Assembly (NCBI GenBank): GCA_917880885.1
Contig: OU862919.1
Span: 11,798,001-11,862,000, forward strand
DNA from: Limnephilus marmoratus
Lineage: Eukaryota; Arthropoda; Insecta; Trichoptera; Limnephilidae
DNA: 64,000 bases
Reading direction: 5' to 3'
The position numbers were made by a program, and so were the translations under genes. This document shows, one piece after another, positions 10,745 to 22,440 of this stretch; the first letter of the stretch is position 1, and each line of letters opens with the position of its first letter. The notes under the pieces are model-generated. The model made no database searches. It saw nothing but the letters and a program-made list of their open reading frames with translations, and was not told the DNA's origin.

Positions 10745-11515
10745 TCCTCCATTCTTCTACTTCTTGTGCCCTGTCCGTTGAACGGACGTAGGCTATCATG
10801 TTGGCTATGCGGACTTTATTTACTGCGGCCAGGAACAGCTCTGGCCGTAGACAGTAGACTGGCCAAACCTCTGTCTCAGGTTTTACAGCCATGAGGTTCT
10901 CCTTCTTCCAGGGCCCCGTCTTCCGGCAATCTTTCCCCGCATTATGAGATGCAAGATCTCGTATTTTTCTGGATGTCTCATCACATGTCTAATATATTGA
11001 AGTTTTCGGATTTTTATACTTTTCATAACTTAATTTTCTTTATTCATCCAAACCATAACATCTTCATTCGTAACCCTGTCCATCCAGCTTATTTTAAGTA
11101 TTCTTCTGTAGATCCACATCTCAAATGCCTCAAGTGGCCTAAATAATTCTTCAGTAAGCGTCCATGCTTCCATTCCAGAAAATAATATCGAAAACACGGA
11201 GCACTTACCATTCGCATTCGTAATCCAAAGTTGAAATCATGACTGCAAAACATCTTTTCCATGCGGATAAAGGTTGCACGAGCTTGCTCAATGCGGCATT
11301 TGATTTCAACCAAATATCATTTAAATTGCAGCCCAAGTATACAATACTCTGTACCTTCTCTAGTTTTGTTCCAGCAGCAATATATAGATTTTCAGTCAAT
11401 CCGTTATTTTTGCTTATGAGCATGTATTTTGTTTTATTTATATTCAGTTCTAACCCAAAATTCTCACAAGTCTTCACTACTTGATTCAGCCATTCCTCCA
11501 TTGTGAAATCAATAT
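10745..11515 (-). pseudogene. RTE-type LINE reverse-transcriptase C-terminal relic
   Basis: Reading leftward from 11515, the frame gives FGLELNINKTKYMLISKNNG, then YLGC and, after frameshifts near 11300 and 11200, IKCRIEQARATFIRMEKMF and LEAFEMW-like text. It ends with KLQYIRHVMRHPEKYE and a basic tail near 10850-10760. This is the region after the palm motif FADD, which is absent. The tail region reads gggcacaagaagtagaagaa, like the (GAA)n tail of the copy at 55712-56540. Frameshifts make it non-functional. Confidence 0.8.
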
Positions 11516-11817
11516 TCTATCGATTCCTATTTTAAAAGTTCGACCTTTGAGACTTCCAAACTTCCAAACTTCGGAGTGCCAAGTTTCAAAATACCTTACC
11601 TCAGAATTTTCACCCTTACAATCATTGATTTATTTAACAGTAAGAGCATTGAGATATCAGATTTAACTTCATGCAAAGTTAGCGATAGCATAATACATTA
11701 TTGTCAAATTTGTGAGAGACTGAGCTTTGAATGAGCTTTGCCAAGCTATGCTGCCAAATCTCCAAGCTACGATCTGTCTTGCGCTCTAAAACGATATTCA
11801 GAAGAGATACGTTTTTA
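11516..11817. other. Gene-free stretch
   Basis: I see no coding region or recognised repeat. Confidence 0.45.
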
Positions 11818-12062
11818 GATTTTCACGGCCAAAAGTATTTTCGTTATTTGTTTTTGAGGTGTTATGCCGTGTTGCGCTACCTTCTTCTTTAGCCAACGTT
11901 TCGGACAGCGTTGCAATGTCCATCATCACGGCAGATCCGGCCGATGTTCAGTATCTTCCCTGATGATGGACACAGCAACGCTGTCTGAAACGTTGGCTAA
12001 TCAATCAATAAATCATTAGGTAGTGCAACACGGAATAACACCCCAAAAACAAATAACTAAGA
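11818..12062. repeat. Penelope-like terminal hairpin (family C)
   Basis: The left arm contains gttatttgtttttgaggtgt and agccaacgtttcgg. The right arm contains the inverse: gaaacgttggct, then cacggaataacaccccaaaa. The right arm carries CTGATGA (11960-11966), a stem GGACA with TGTCT, and GAAA (11987-11990), a hammerhead-like core also seen in true Penelope-like copies here. The same block recurs at 17283, 37433 and 50603. Penelope origin is inferred from its architecture and similarity to the 54216-55225 element; no protein is encoded. Confidence 0.55.
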
Positions 12063-12127
12063 TGATATTATTAAAATGGCAATCAGACCGAATCAACCTT
12101 ATAATCCAGCAAGTGCAGAAATTTGCA

Positions 12128-12835
12128 CAATATACTTATTTATTTATTGACGCCCATTCTAAGGGTTTTACATATAGATAGTAAAATTTCTAAAGTATTT
12201 ATAATATGTACATAACTCAACTGCCTCCTGAACAACATTTTGTATAAGTTTAGTGATAGATTGAAAATTTTCACTGAATCGGTATAATTATTTCCCTACT
12301 TTAGTATTCTTGGCCAGGAGGAATACATATGGTAGCTATTCCCAGAATTTCTGCACTGCAATAAATTAAGACTCCTAGTATTACGTATTGGAATTCAAAC
12401 GCTTATGAATGCAAGCAATTCTGAACTATCAAAATTTTATATACAATTAGCAAGTCAGTGAAAATCCTTCTGTCTGGCAATTTCAACATGTTCAAATCTT
12501 TTAAAAGAGTTTAGCAGTCCTATAAAATTGCTGGAATACCCATTTTAAGCTTAGAAAACGTAATAATTTATTTTTTATTCTTTTAATAGTACATATGTAC
12601 ATTAATGTTATAATTCGGGTCCAGACGGAAGAATTGTATTCAAGTTTGCTTCGAACAAAGGCATAAAATACACCTAATATTGTTAAATTTCTAGTCAGCG
12701 CAGTTGTGAATCCCAACATTTGTAAGCCCTTATAAGAGATTTCCGTCATGTGGTTAACAAATGAAAGATTTGATGAAAAGGTGATACCTTCGTCTTTAAT
12801 TTATGTTATTGTCTATGAACATTGTTTTGAATGTT
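12128..12835 (-). pseudogene. LINE reverse-transcriptase C-terminal relic with TAAA tail
   Basis: Minus-strand text reads DEGITFSSNLSFVNHMTEIS, then LQMLGFTTALTRNLT, VRSKLEYNSSVWT and LLRFLSLKW, and after a break RNTRSLNLLQ and GNNYTDSVKIFNLSLNLYK. This matches the C-terminal part of the LINE at 48380-49392. The 3' end is a short TAAATAAATAAG tail near 12130-12148. Stops and frameshifts occur after 12501. Confidence 0.8.
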
Positions 12836-13206
12836 GTAATGAAAGATCACTGAAATTTTTATTCGATAAAATCTGACTATTTGATAATTTGAGATATTTC
12901 AGTAAAGTCTATTTTCATTACACCAAATTAACAATCATCCAAGGGAAGAGTGCCTCAGCTCTGAAAGCCCTTCTCACTCCCACACACACAAGGGCCCTTT
13001 ATTGTGTTTGCTGGCTGCCTTTTGAGTCTTAGATCCATCCCTATCCTCGAAGGAAGTGTCACGACGTGGCCCCAGCTCTCCTAAGTTCCCCGAAACCCCT
13101 AGTTTTTAATAGCGGAGCCCCAAGTGCTGGGGTAAGGTCTAAACACTCCAAGATTCTATATGCCACACTGTTCCACAGGTCATTGTGACACAGCTTCGGT
13201 TGGCTA
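12836..13206. other. Unassigned, partly GC-rich stretch
   Basis: 12950-13200 is richer in G+C than its surroundings, and its minus strand has scattered LINE-like text, but no motif firm enough to name. I report it as unassigned. Confidence 0.35.
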
Positions 13207-13553
13207 TTTTTTTTTTTTTTTTACATGAGCTCCACACAGGAGGCCCAGAGGAAAATAATTTCTCTCAGAGCCTATGTCATCTTTGGGGATGCTGTGTGGA
13301 GGGTTTTTTTAAATGAAAGGAAGGAGAGGAGAGTTCTGGGAAGGAAAAGGGTTTAAGGGGTGGGTGGGAATATGGGGTTCAGTGTGTCCAGGTCATTCGC
13401 CTCCAAGACCAAGACAAACCTCACCCCATGGACCCGAGCACCCCTGCTAAATCACCAAACGTAGCGAACCACTTGGGGTGACCTGTGGCAGAGGTGTTGG
13501 TTATCCAATAAAGGTTCCCGGGGCGGCGGTACCCATTCCCGCCTTCCAAATTG
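13207..13553 (-). repeat. PB retroposon copy 3, short subfamily, near full length
   Basis: This is the clearest full copy of the family. Read on the minus strand it starts with a GGCGGGAATGGGTACCGCC hairpin, continues through ccaagtggttcgctacg and ccaccccttaaac, and ends in a nested stem-loop. The outer arms are CTCCACACAG and CTGTGTGGAG. The inner arms are of the form gaggCtctGAG and CTCtGgGcc (slightly diverged here). A poly(A) follows (T-run 13207-13222). No open frame is conserved between copies, so it is non-coding. I see no tRNA-type A and B boxes. Confidence 0.85.
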
Positions 13554-14002
13554 TAAATTAAACGGCTATTGATATAAAGTAAACATATTTGGGACTTTTA
13601 TAGCAGTTTAATGTAATTTTTTAAATTTGGGCTTAAATTCCTGGATAATTTAGATGGTTTTTAATTTTAATGGGAGGTTGTTATAAAAGATTATGCCTAG
13701 ATAAAGATAGGAATTGCAGGTGATTGATGGATTCGCCACACTGTTTAGGCCATTAAGCGGACCACTAACGAAAATATGTTGATTCTCAAAAGTTATTCAT
13801 ATGCGTTTATTTATTAACGGTAATTCATAAATAAATATCAGGAGTCATCGACTATAATAATAATCTTATGAAAACTCTGCCCCGTGTTCAAATATTAACA
13901 TAATATTTATCGTCAGTGATTTGTGGGTGGAGTGTTGACATGTGCATGAAATGGATTCAGTCAACGAAACCACTGGGCATTTTAATTACAGGGACAAATA
14001 TC
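13554..14002. other. Gene-free AT-rich stretch
   Basis: I see no coding region or recognised repeat between PB copy 3 and the TTAA-flanked MITE. Confidence 0.5.
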
Positions 14003-14006
14003 TTAA

Positions 14007-14714
14007 GAGCGTTTAACCAGCAGGCGGACGAAAATCCACATTTCGTCGAAAGTTGTTCTTCCGATCGTGCAGGGCGGTTACAATGAGAAAGATTAATTAT
14101 TCTCCGTACCAGCTTTTTTAAATTATAACTCAATATCGAATTTATTTCAATCCAAATTAGCTTTAATTTATACCTTCATCCAAAAATGCTGAAAAAAAAC
14201 TATTAAAATAGTGTACTTTTTGTAGTTATTTTTTGATTATAAGTATTTATCATTTTTCAATAATGTCTAAATTTAATAAGAATGTTAAAAAAATCTGAAA
14301 TAATATATATTAGTTTATAAGTGCGCAAATAAATACACAAATGGACCAATTTTCGTCAAGAAACACATGTACGTACATATTTTTTAATGATTTTATTGAA
14401 ACTAAAATTAAAATTCTAATACATAACTCTGCTAGATAATGTATTGATTTATTTTACTGCATGATTACATTATTTGAAATAGGTGTGGTATAATACAAAA
14501 ACTTTTTTGAAAATTTAACAAATCTGCCAACGACCTATGGAATAACCTTATTATACTAAAAATTAAAAAAAATTCTAAAAATTTATTACATAACTTCACT
14601 AGATAAAAGAACAATCTTTCGAAATCTATTTATAATTTTTTGTGAAAAAGAGTCAATACGTCTAAAAACTTTTTTGAAAATGACGTATTTCCGGATTTCT
14701 CTGGTAATGCCCTC
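14007..14714. mobile_element. TTAA-flanked MITE, copy 1
   Basis: A 708-bp element has ends GAGCGTTTAACCAG and (inverted) GAGGGCATTACCAG, flanked on both sides by TTAA (14003-14006 and 14715-14718). The near-identical reverse-oriented copy at 27904-28616 has the same TTAA flanks. The TTAA duplication suggests a piggyBac-type mobiliser, but the ends are not a piggyBac consensus that I recognise. It has no coding capacity. Confidence 0.85.
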
Positions 14715-14718
14715 TTAA

Positions 14719-15516
14719 AAGTAGCTGGGACGCAGACCCACCTACATTTTGTGTTAATGTACCGCTAAATCAGAAATCTACCGAACATAGAAGACAGACT
14801 TCTGTCAGTGTTTTGTACTTGTGTTTTTTACAATGGTAAAAAGATAAATTATTACGTGAAAGCTTGACTTCGTCTACACGGGTATTAAAACATCGTTTAT
14901 CTTTGTTCGCAACCAGTGTAGGTGACTCAGAGCATCTGAAAGGAGGAAAAAATTGAACGTCTAAAAGAACACGTACGAGTAGTAATTTAAAAATCACCTA
15001 AAATAGTTCAGACGTAAGAACTATGAACTGTAAACGAAATTACGCAGAGATGCTGTTTTAATAATAAATAATGCGGTCTTCAAATAGACTCTAGGCCACT
15101 CAAATAGCCATTTTATTACCTTTTGAAACGTAAGTTTAAACGCTTCATTAGTTATCTTAAACAGACTAGTTTTATAAGCAAAAGAAAAACTTATTTCCAT
15201 TAAAATTAATATGTTCTGTGGGAGACTTTTATTGCTTTGTTCGTCTGAACTGTTTGAGGTTGATGCTTCAATGCGCAATTAAAACCAAGATCAAATAATT
15301 CATATTTATCTAAACTAATTTTGATGGGCGTTTTTCTTTTGTCGGTTTGCAATGGATGGTGGAAAATTCGACAAGCTTTTGAAATATCGAAGCAGTTATA
15401 AAGGAGTATAATGATGGAGTTCGTTAGAAAAGTCTGTTTGCGTAGAATGGAATAATACATAACTATTTCAAAGTACCTACTTAAATTTGATTACATGTCT
15501 TCTAATTATGGACCTA
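14719..15516. other. Gene-free stretch
   Basis: Three antisense open frames of 75-85 codons occur but show no recognisable domain, mutual consistency or codon signal. I treat them as chance. Confidence 0.45.
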
Positions 15517-15522
15517 ATGGTT

Positions 15523-15683
15523 AGGGAACGTACCCATACTACGTGACCAACCTTTTGCAATTTTTAACCCCCCCCCCCCCCCCCGGTGACTCAGCCCCTA
15601 AGCTCCCCGCCGCTCATTTTACCAAGCGTGGTATTTTGAAGACCCCCCCCTGAACGGGTCGCGTAGTATTGGTACGTTCCCTT
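15523..15683. mobile_element. Small MITE with a C-homopolymer
   Basis: The ends AGGGAACGTACCCATACTAC (15523-15542) and GTAGTATTGGTACGTTCCCT (15663-15682) are inverted repeats. ATGGTT flanks both sides (15517-15522 and 15684-15689), which looks like the target duplication. The centre holds a run of about 18 C residues and GC-rich text. It has no coding capacity. Confidence 0.8.
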
Positions 15684-15689
15684 ATGGTT

Positions 15690-16390
15690 GATGTCGAATA
15701 TAAAAATTCAGAAGGGAAAATAATATGTAGTTTTTTAATAATATTTTTTACGATTTAAACGTCAATAAAAAAATAAAAATTCTGGAAAATTAATCCCTTA
15801 GGCCTTGGGCATGTTTGGTCAGAAGGTCAAAATATATCCGCTTTGCAATAAAATCTTATATTTCAAAACACATCCGAAAACTTAAAAGTATTTCTGATAG
15901 GTGATGAAGTACATTTTAAAACGCAAACATAAAAAGTTTTAACAAATGCTCGCCTTACGTTTTTTTAAACAAAAATTAGTGGTAACGAAAAAATAAAAAC
16001 ATATACATAATTAATGTATTATAACCGCTATTTTCGCTTTACTTTTTGGTTGTTTCATGTGAAAAAAGTTATTGAAATATTCCCAAAATTTTATAATCAT
16101 TTTTCAAATCGCGGTCGGAAACTTTGGTTTCAAAAAGGAATTTTCATACATTTTAATTATTTTCTGGTAAACTTCAAGATTGAAATATAAAGGGTGGTAT
16201 TTTCTCTTTCTAAAACCGTTTAGATCATATTTTTCTCCGTGATGGTAAGGGAGACGCAACGATTTCTATGAGATCTGTAGAATAAACTGTTCCGAAAAAC
16301 GATCATGAGGGGGTTAAGTGCCAATTCCTGGTAATATGTTAATAAATGTTTGTTTAAACACATTCGTAAACTTATTGTTTTAGGCTGATA
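15690..16390. other. Gene-free AT-rich stretch
   Basis: I see no supported gene or repeat. Confidence 0.45.
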
Positions 16391-16399
16391 AGCTAATGA

Positions 16400-16575
16400 G
16401 CATTTCGAGGGCTTAAAGCCAAATAACGTAACCTTTAAAAAATATGAATAGCCAGTCAAATAAATAATAAACAAGAAAATGTGGTAGTTCGAGGACTTAA
16501 AGTCAAAGAAGGTTATCTACAAATTTTTTATATGTGTTTTGCAGATAACGTTGTTTGACTTTAAGCCCTCGATTT
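16400..16575. repeat. Imperfect inverted repeat
   Basis: cgaggacttaaagtcaaaga (16489-16508) and its inverse gtttgactttaagccctcg (16553-16572) form a hairpin with an inner pair ggttatct and agataacg. A third related unit (tcgagggcttaaagccaaat) lies near 16406. It may be a degraded MITE. Confidence 0.5.
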
Positions 16576-16599
16576 TCAGGGTGGATTTTATTTAAGAAC

Positions 16600-17215
16600 T
16601 TACGCCAATTAGCAGATAACATTATTGAAACACAAACTTTTGAGGTCAATCTGGATCATTTTTTTCACTAAATTTATTTTTTTATTTTTTATTTCAGAAT
16701 ATTTTATTTGTTACAGATTTTTGTGTTTTTTTGGCTACCACACTAGGCTATTGCCCGTGGTGTGGTAGTCATACAACATACATAGGAATTTAAAAAAATA
16801 CTATTCGATTGAAACAGATAATAAACATACTAAATAAAAATTAAGAACTACATAAAAGTAAGTGAAAAATAAAGAAAAAAAATCGTATTTTGAAAAAAAT
16901 AGAAATTTAAATTTAAATTTTGAAATACAGAAACTAATAATAAAGATTTAAGTCTCATGTATTCTATAGGTACAAATATATAAATTAAAACGTATATGTG
17001 AATTAAAACATAAATGAAATTAGGTTGAAAAATTAAGACAGAAAAAAACATATTTTGAAGAAAAATAAAAATTGAAATAAAAATTTTGAGAAATTTAAAA
17101 AAAAAATAATAGTCGTCTTTAAAAAAAACTTTCACAAAAATAAGGATGTGATTATTTTTAATAATAACCATGCAAATTTGTAATAAACAATATCATAGCA
17201 CATCTTTATAAAATG
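16600..17215 (-). mobile_element. LINE 3' untranslated end (same family as 1422 and 46586)
   Basis: The hairpin arms ggctaccacac (16733-16743) and gtgtggtagtc (16760-16770) and a long A-rich body (in plus orientation) align with the 46586-47330 copy. The sense strand is minus. The 107-codon open frame on the minus strand here is a low-complexity Phe/Ile/Tyr-rich translation of UTR, not a gene. Confidence 0.6.
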
Positions 17216-17282
17216 TACCAGCCTGAAGATGTTGAAACCAGACCAGACAGAAACTAGATAGGATCATTATTTATGCCGTTTT

Positions 17283-17341
17283 GTGCTTTCTCTTTCTTTA
17301 GCCAACGTTTCGGAGAGCGTTACATTGGCCATCATCAGGGC
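17283..17341 (-). repeat. Penelope-like terminal fragment (family C)
   Basis: The segment ctttagccaacgtttcggag followed by agcgttacattggccatcat aligns with the arms at 11818-12062, 37433 and 50603. It is a fragment only. Confidence 0.5.
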
Positions 17342-17349
17342 AGATGGTA

Positions 17350-17479
17350 TCTAAAATACCCTCCTTTCTTTCCATAAAAAGATCTTTTCGTGGAAAGAAA
17401 GGATGCTCCACACAGCATCCCCAAAGATGACAGGCCCTGAGGCAAATTATTTTCTTCACTGTGGATCTAATGTAAAAAA
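17350..17479 (+). repeat. PB retroposon copy 4, 3' fragment
   Basis: It carries the outer motif ctccacacagcatcccc, the start of the inner hairpin (ggccctgag) and a short A-run (17474-17480). The inner and outer right arms are damaged (tcttcactgtggatc), so the stem can no longer form fully. Confidence 0.75.
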
Positions 17480-18244
17480 ATGGTTTTTTTTCCAGCCTGA
17501 AAAAACATAACATTCAAGAAAAGAGGTCGAGAGAAGAGAGGATAAGTCCTAATGACGTATTTGTTTAGGATCTTCCCATTAAGTAAGTGCAAAAAAAATA
17601 TTTTAATGTCAGAGAAATAAAACAGCATCGTAAGCTAAAATCTCCTTCTTTGGATTAATAATCCTCAAGCCGAAGGAAGATGTTTAATTGGAAGAAGTCG
17701 GCTTTAAAATAATCTCTAGCGCACGGCTCCAAAATTTTCTAACACCTAAGAAAATATTCTCGCCTGAATAAATTATCAACTTACTCTAAAGATAATATTT
17801 GTACTGGCCGAAAATAGGCATGCACGAACCTTGATAAATCGTAGTTCGCGGCGGATACCTGTATTTATTTAATGTTTTATAGCCCTGGGTAAATCTTTTA
17901 AGAGAGATGGGACTTTAAGGTATACCTTCATCATAATATTATGTGCCTACTCTAAGCGAGGTGGTGAAGGTTTGTTTTTAATGGTAGAATGCCAAAGTAA
18001 ACTGTAATTACTGCCTGGTGGTACAAGTACCTACCCTAAATCGCGTGACGTTTGAAACTAACTTGAAAAATTATTCATTTAGCAGAATGTACCAACTACT
18101 ATTGTTAATTTCAAGTTTGTACCAAAATACTAAACTAAGCAGGTGGCCAAGGTACAGCGATTAAATCACAAGTTAGTCCTTATGCAAAAAAAACAGAGTC
18201 ATGTGAAAACGTGAGTTCATTGTTAATAATAATAATATTTGGGT
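17480..18244. other. Gene-free AT-rich stretch
   Basis: I see no supported coding region or repeat copy. Confidence 0.5.
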
Positions 18245-18247
18245 TAA

Positions 18248-19347
18248 TAAGTTTGTACAGGGCCCAATTTTTATTTGATTGATTTTTCACAATAAACAAA
18301 AATTTTAATAAAACAAAAAAACGACTTCAAAAAATGCACTAAAAAGTAAAAAAATAATTTCGTATTCTTCTACAACTTCATAATCAACTTACTTTTTCTA
18401 CTCATCAATATGTAGGTACGATTGTTACTTTTGGAGTCGGTGTCAGTCAAGGTAGGTTTGTAACTACATACATAGTTATAGGTGAGATGTGCTTATGTCG
18501 CACAAGCGATTTGACGAGGCGAGAGGCGAGAGCGAGGCCGCGGCGGGAGGGGAGCTGTCAAGTGAACAAGCCGGGCCGGGTACCTTTGCTGACACCGACT
18601 CCAAAAATAACAATCGTACCTACATATTGATGAGTAGAAAAAGTAAGTTGATTATAAAGTTGTAGAAGAATACGAAATATTTTTTTTACTTTTTAGTGCA
18701 TTTTTTGAAGTCGTTTTTTTGTTTTGTTAAAATTTTTGTTTATTTTTTGATTTTAAGTAAATCTGAAGAACACTAACTAATTTGTCAGAATATGGGTAAA
18801 CCTACTAAACGTGCTGCTCATATGAGACAGACATAATTTGACCATAGCGACGTTAGGGTCAAATTAAGGTATTCGGCCGAGTTTCGTTAATTTGTCATGG
18901 ATTCGATAATCAGAACCTAACCAAACTCTCATCAAATTACCCTTGAAGTACATCCTTTCCAATAAAAAAAGAATCATCGAAATCGGTTGGCGTGATATTG
19001 AGTTATTCGTCCATTTGTCACGCACATACTTAATGCAAATTTAAGACTTATATGGTTTTCTCATGGATGCCATTGTCGGAACTGGACCAAATTAAAATGG
19101 GACCACACGAGAAGCACCAGCTTTCAAATAAAAAAGAATCATCAATATCGGTTCACCCAGTCAAAAGTTCTGAGGTAACAAACATAAAAAATAAAAAACA
19201 ACAACAAAAAAAAACAAAAAAAAAAATTTTTATAATACAGTCGAATTGAGAACCTCCTCGGTTTTGAAGTCGTTTAAAAACGGCGTAATTTTTTTTTTAT
19301 TACGCCGTTTTTGTGAAAAATCACCTCAAGGGCCCTGTACAAACTTA
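18248..19347. mobile_element. PIF/Harbinger-type MITE with inner palindrome
   Basis: The ends TAAGTTTGTACAGGGCCC (18248-18265) and its exact inverse ending at 19347 are flanked by TAA on both sides (18245-18247, 19348-19350), as expected for Harbinger-type insertion. Inside lies a long inverted repeat: gacttcaaaaaatgcac near 18325 against gtgcattttttgaagtc near 18695. Its loop is strongly GC-rich (18500-18580). A small perfect hairpin aaaacggcgtaat and attacgccgtttt lies near 19275-19312. The right part holds a block (gaacctcctc, then gaagtcg) that I know as very frequent in lepidopteran genomes. It encodes no transposase. Confidence 0.85.
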
Positions 19348-19655
19348 TAACACATCTCAACGATCTTACTTCTAACAACAATCTAGACAAACAATTATAG
19401 CAATTTATGACTAAAGATTGCATCCACCGGTTCTTCGATCATCGATACTAATATATTTATTTATTTATTTATATGTGCATATATATTACAATACATTACA
19501 ATATGATACTTTGTCTGTCCAACTGGGAAAAATACCCGTTTCAGGACAGCCGAATTGTATATTTAGTTCATAATATTGTCAACAAAGGATTGGTTTCGTT
19601 CAAGATATCACGGGAATTTGCTTCTGTCAAGACAACTTTTGAGAACATTAAGAAT

Positions 19656-22440
19656 TCAAATCAAATCAAATCAAAATCAAAAAAATATTTATTGTAAAAT
19701 AAAAATTACAAAAGGTGTAGCTTATGGGTAGACCCCATTTCTTCCAGCTAACCACATTTATTTAATTACAATGTTTATATAATATTATTTGTTTTATTAT
19801 AATTACAATGTTTATACAGATAAAATAACAATATACCAATGAAAAAATAAAAAAAATACAAATACATATTCCAATAAAAATAGGCGTTTCATTTACGTGA
19901 GGTATTCACTCAACGTGTAATGACATTTATTAACAAGGAAAGTGTTTAGTGACGATTTGAATTTGTGTGTATCTTGTATTTGTTTAATGTTATGTGGAAG
20001 GTTGTTATATACTTTAATGGCCATGTAGTATGGTCCTTTTTGGAATATTGTTTTGTTTGCTTTTGGTATTAATAGGTTTTCTGTGAGCCTTGTAGAGTAT
20101 TTATGTGTTGAGTTTTTTAGTGTGAACTTGTCTGTAGATGATCGCACTAACATGCATAACTCCATTATATATATGTCTGTGACTGTCAGAATTTTCAGAT
20201 TTTTAAACATAGGTCTACATGAATCTAAACGACCAGAGTTTGTAATTTTTCTTATGCATCTCTTTTGTATGATGAAGACATCTTTGGCGTTTACCGAGTT
20301 TCCCCAGAAAATAATACCGTATTTTATTATTGAATATACATAACCATAGTATGCGGCTATTACTGATTCGGTGTTCAATATTTTTCTCAAGGTACCCAGA
20401 ACATAAGAAAAACTACTGATTTTTGCTACAATTTTTGAGACGTGTTCTTTCCAGTTTATGTTTATGTCTAATTCTATTCCCAGTAGTGAACAGGTTTGGG
20501 AAGGTTCGATAATATTATTATTAATGTTTACATTTATATTTATAGGTGTAGCTTGTACTGGACAAAATTTTAAAATTTGGGTTTTGTTTGTGTTGAGTGA
20601 TAGATGTTGCGATAACAGCCAGTTTGCTATTAATTGGCAAGTCTCGTTAACTTGTTTGTTAAATTCGTCAACGTCTCCATTACATTCAAACAACAAAGCG
20701 GTGTCATCAGCGAACATTGAACATTCTGTGCCAGCAATTATTGGGAGTTCGTTTATATAGATAAGGAAGAGGAGAGGCCCAAGAATGCTTCCTTGTGGCA
20801 CACCCTTGTTTATTTTTCTCCATTTGGATTCTACCATGTACTGGACCATTTTTTCATCGATATTTGAAATTTGAACTTTCTGCTGACGATTTTTTAAGTA
20901 CGATTCAAACCATTTTAATGCTAATCCTCTAATACCTACATGTTCAAGTTTAATTAGAAGAAGCTCATGATCAACATTGTCGAATGCTTTTGAGAGGTCG
21001 AGAAAGATACCTACGGTTTTTTTACTAACATTAATATTTTCTAGAATTTTGTTCAAAAAATTGAATACTGCCTGTGTTGTTGAACGGCCTTTACGGAATC
21101 CAAATTGTTGTGGACATATTATCTCAAAGTTTTCGAGAAAGTTATAAATGCGATTGTACATGGCTCTTTCAAATATTTTTGAAAAGTTTGGTAATAAGGA
21201 TATCGGTCTGTAGTTTGAGATTTCCTGTTTAGGACCCTTCTTATACAAAGGTACAATAATAGATTGTTTTAATTGTTCTGGGAAGGTTCCTGATTCGAAA
21301 GATTTGTTAATTAATATTTCCAACGGGTAACTTAACGCTTCTGCACATGCTTTTATAATTTTTATAGGGATTTTGTCAGTGCCGACACTGCTTTTATTTT
21401 TCAGTTTTACGATGATTTTAATAATTTCCTCTCTATTTACAGGCGTTATGAAGAATGATCGCGACTGTTTGTTTTCGACTGTTTTGGCAGATTGTGGATG
21501 TAGATATGTATTTTGTGGTGGTGGCGGTGGTGCAAAGAAAATGTTAAATTCATTTGCAATGGTTTTTGGTTCTGATACCAGGTTATCATTTATTTTAAGA
21601 CAGATTTTTGGTTTACTTTTAGAATTAGAATTATTTGAGTTCTCTTTTATTATGTTCCACGATGTTTTGGTTTTATTTTGCGCGTTTTGAATTCGTTTAC
21701 TATTATAATTCCGTTTAGCTACCTTTTTTACTTTACTAAGAATTTTTTTGTAATGTTTGTAATTGTTTATGATTGTGAGGTCATTTGTGTTTTTTTGTTT
21801 CATGTACAGATGTCTTTTTTGTCTAATAGATATCTTAATACCAGTCGTTACCCAATTTATTTTGCGTTTTTGGGGATATTTATACAGTTTAAAGGGGAAA
21901 CAAAACTTCATACCATTATTTATTTCATTAATGAAGTATTCGTAGCTGTCATTAATGGATTCAAAGGATTTCAGTGGTTCCCAACATATACATGATAAGT
22001 AATTGTTAAAAATGTTAGTGTTTTCTGTGTTAAATAATTGTTTTTTTGTATACCACGTTTGGTTTATATTATACTCTGTTTTTACGTGCATTAACTGTGC
22101 CATGTGATCTGATACAGCTAATTCTGTGACTTCCCATGTGTAAGAGCTTTTTGGTATATTTGTACCTATATGATCAATTATACTTTTTTTATTTCCTTGT
22201 ATACGTGTAGGTTTATCAATAATCAAGCGTATGTTGTGAGATTTTAATGTGTTTTTGAGTGAATCTGCGTTTTTGTTCTTGTAGCTTGTATCAATATTTA
22301 AGTCACCGCAGAGTATTATTTGTTTTTTGTTGTTTTTGCAAATTTTGTTTAGTAAAAGTTCAAGTTGTTCAAATTGTATTCTGAACGAAGGGATGGTTTC
22401 TTTATGTCTTTGAAAGAATCGCAAAGATGTGATTTTTTTC
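19656..22440 (-). mobile_element. 5'-truncated LINE with pentanucleotide tail
   Basis: The 3' end is a TTTGA-type pentanucleotide repeat (plus strand caaatcaaatcaaatcaaaa, 19656-19678), as in CR1-like elements, rather than a simple poly(A). Coding is described separately. Near-copies of GAGAACATT flank both sides (19641-19649 and 22453-22461), so an imperfect target duplication is likely. The 5' boundary near 22436-22440 is inferred from that duplication. Confidence 0.75.

Noticed and set aside
11960..11990. Functional hammerhead ribozyme in the family C hairpin
   Set aside because: CTGATGA, stem II and GAAA are present, but no GUH triplet closes helix III and stem I is not convincing; kept only as a hammerhead-like core.
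14770..15460. Three antisense frames of 75-85 codons
   Set aside because: They overlap each other in different frames and show no recognisable protein features.
16848..17171. 107-codon Phe/Ile/Tyr-rich antisense frame
   Set aside because: It is the AT-rich 3' UTR of a LINE that recurs without the frame at 46586 and 1422.
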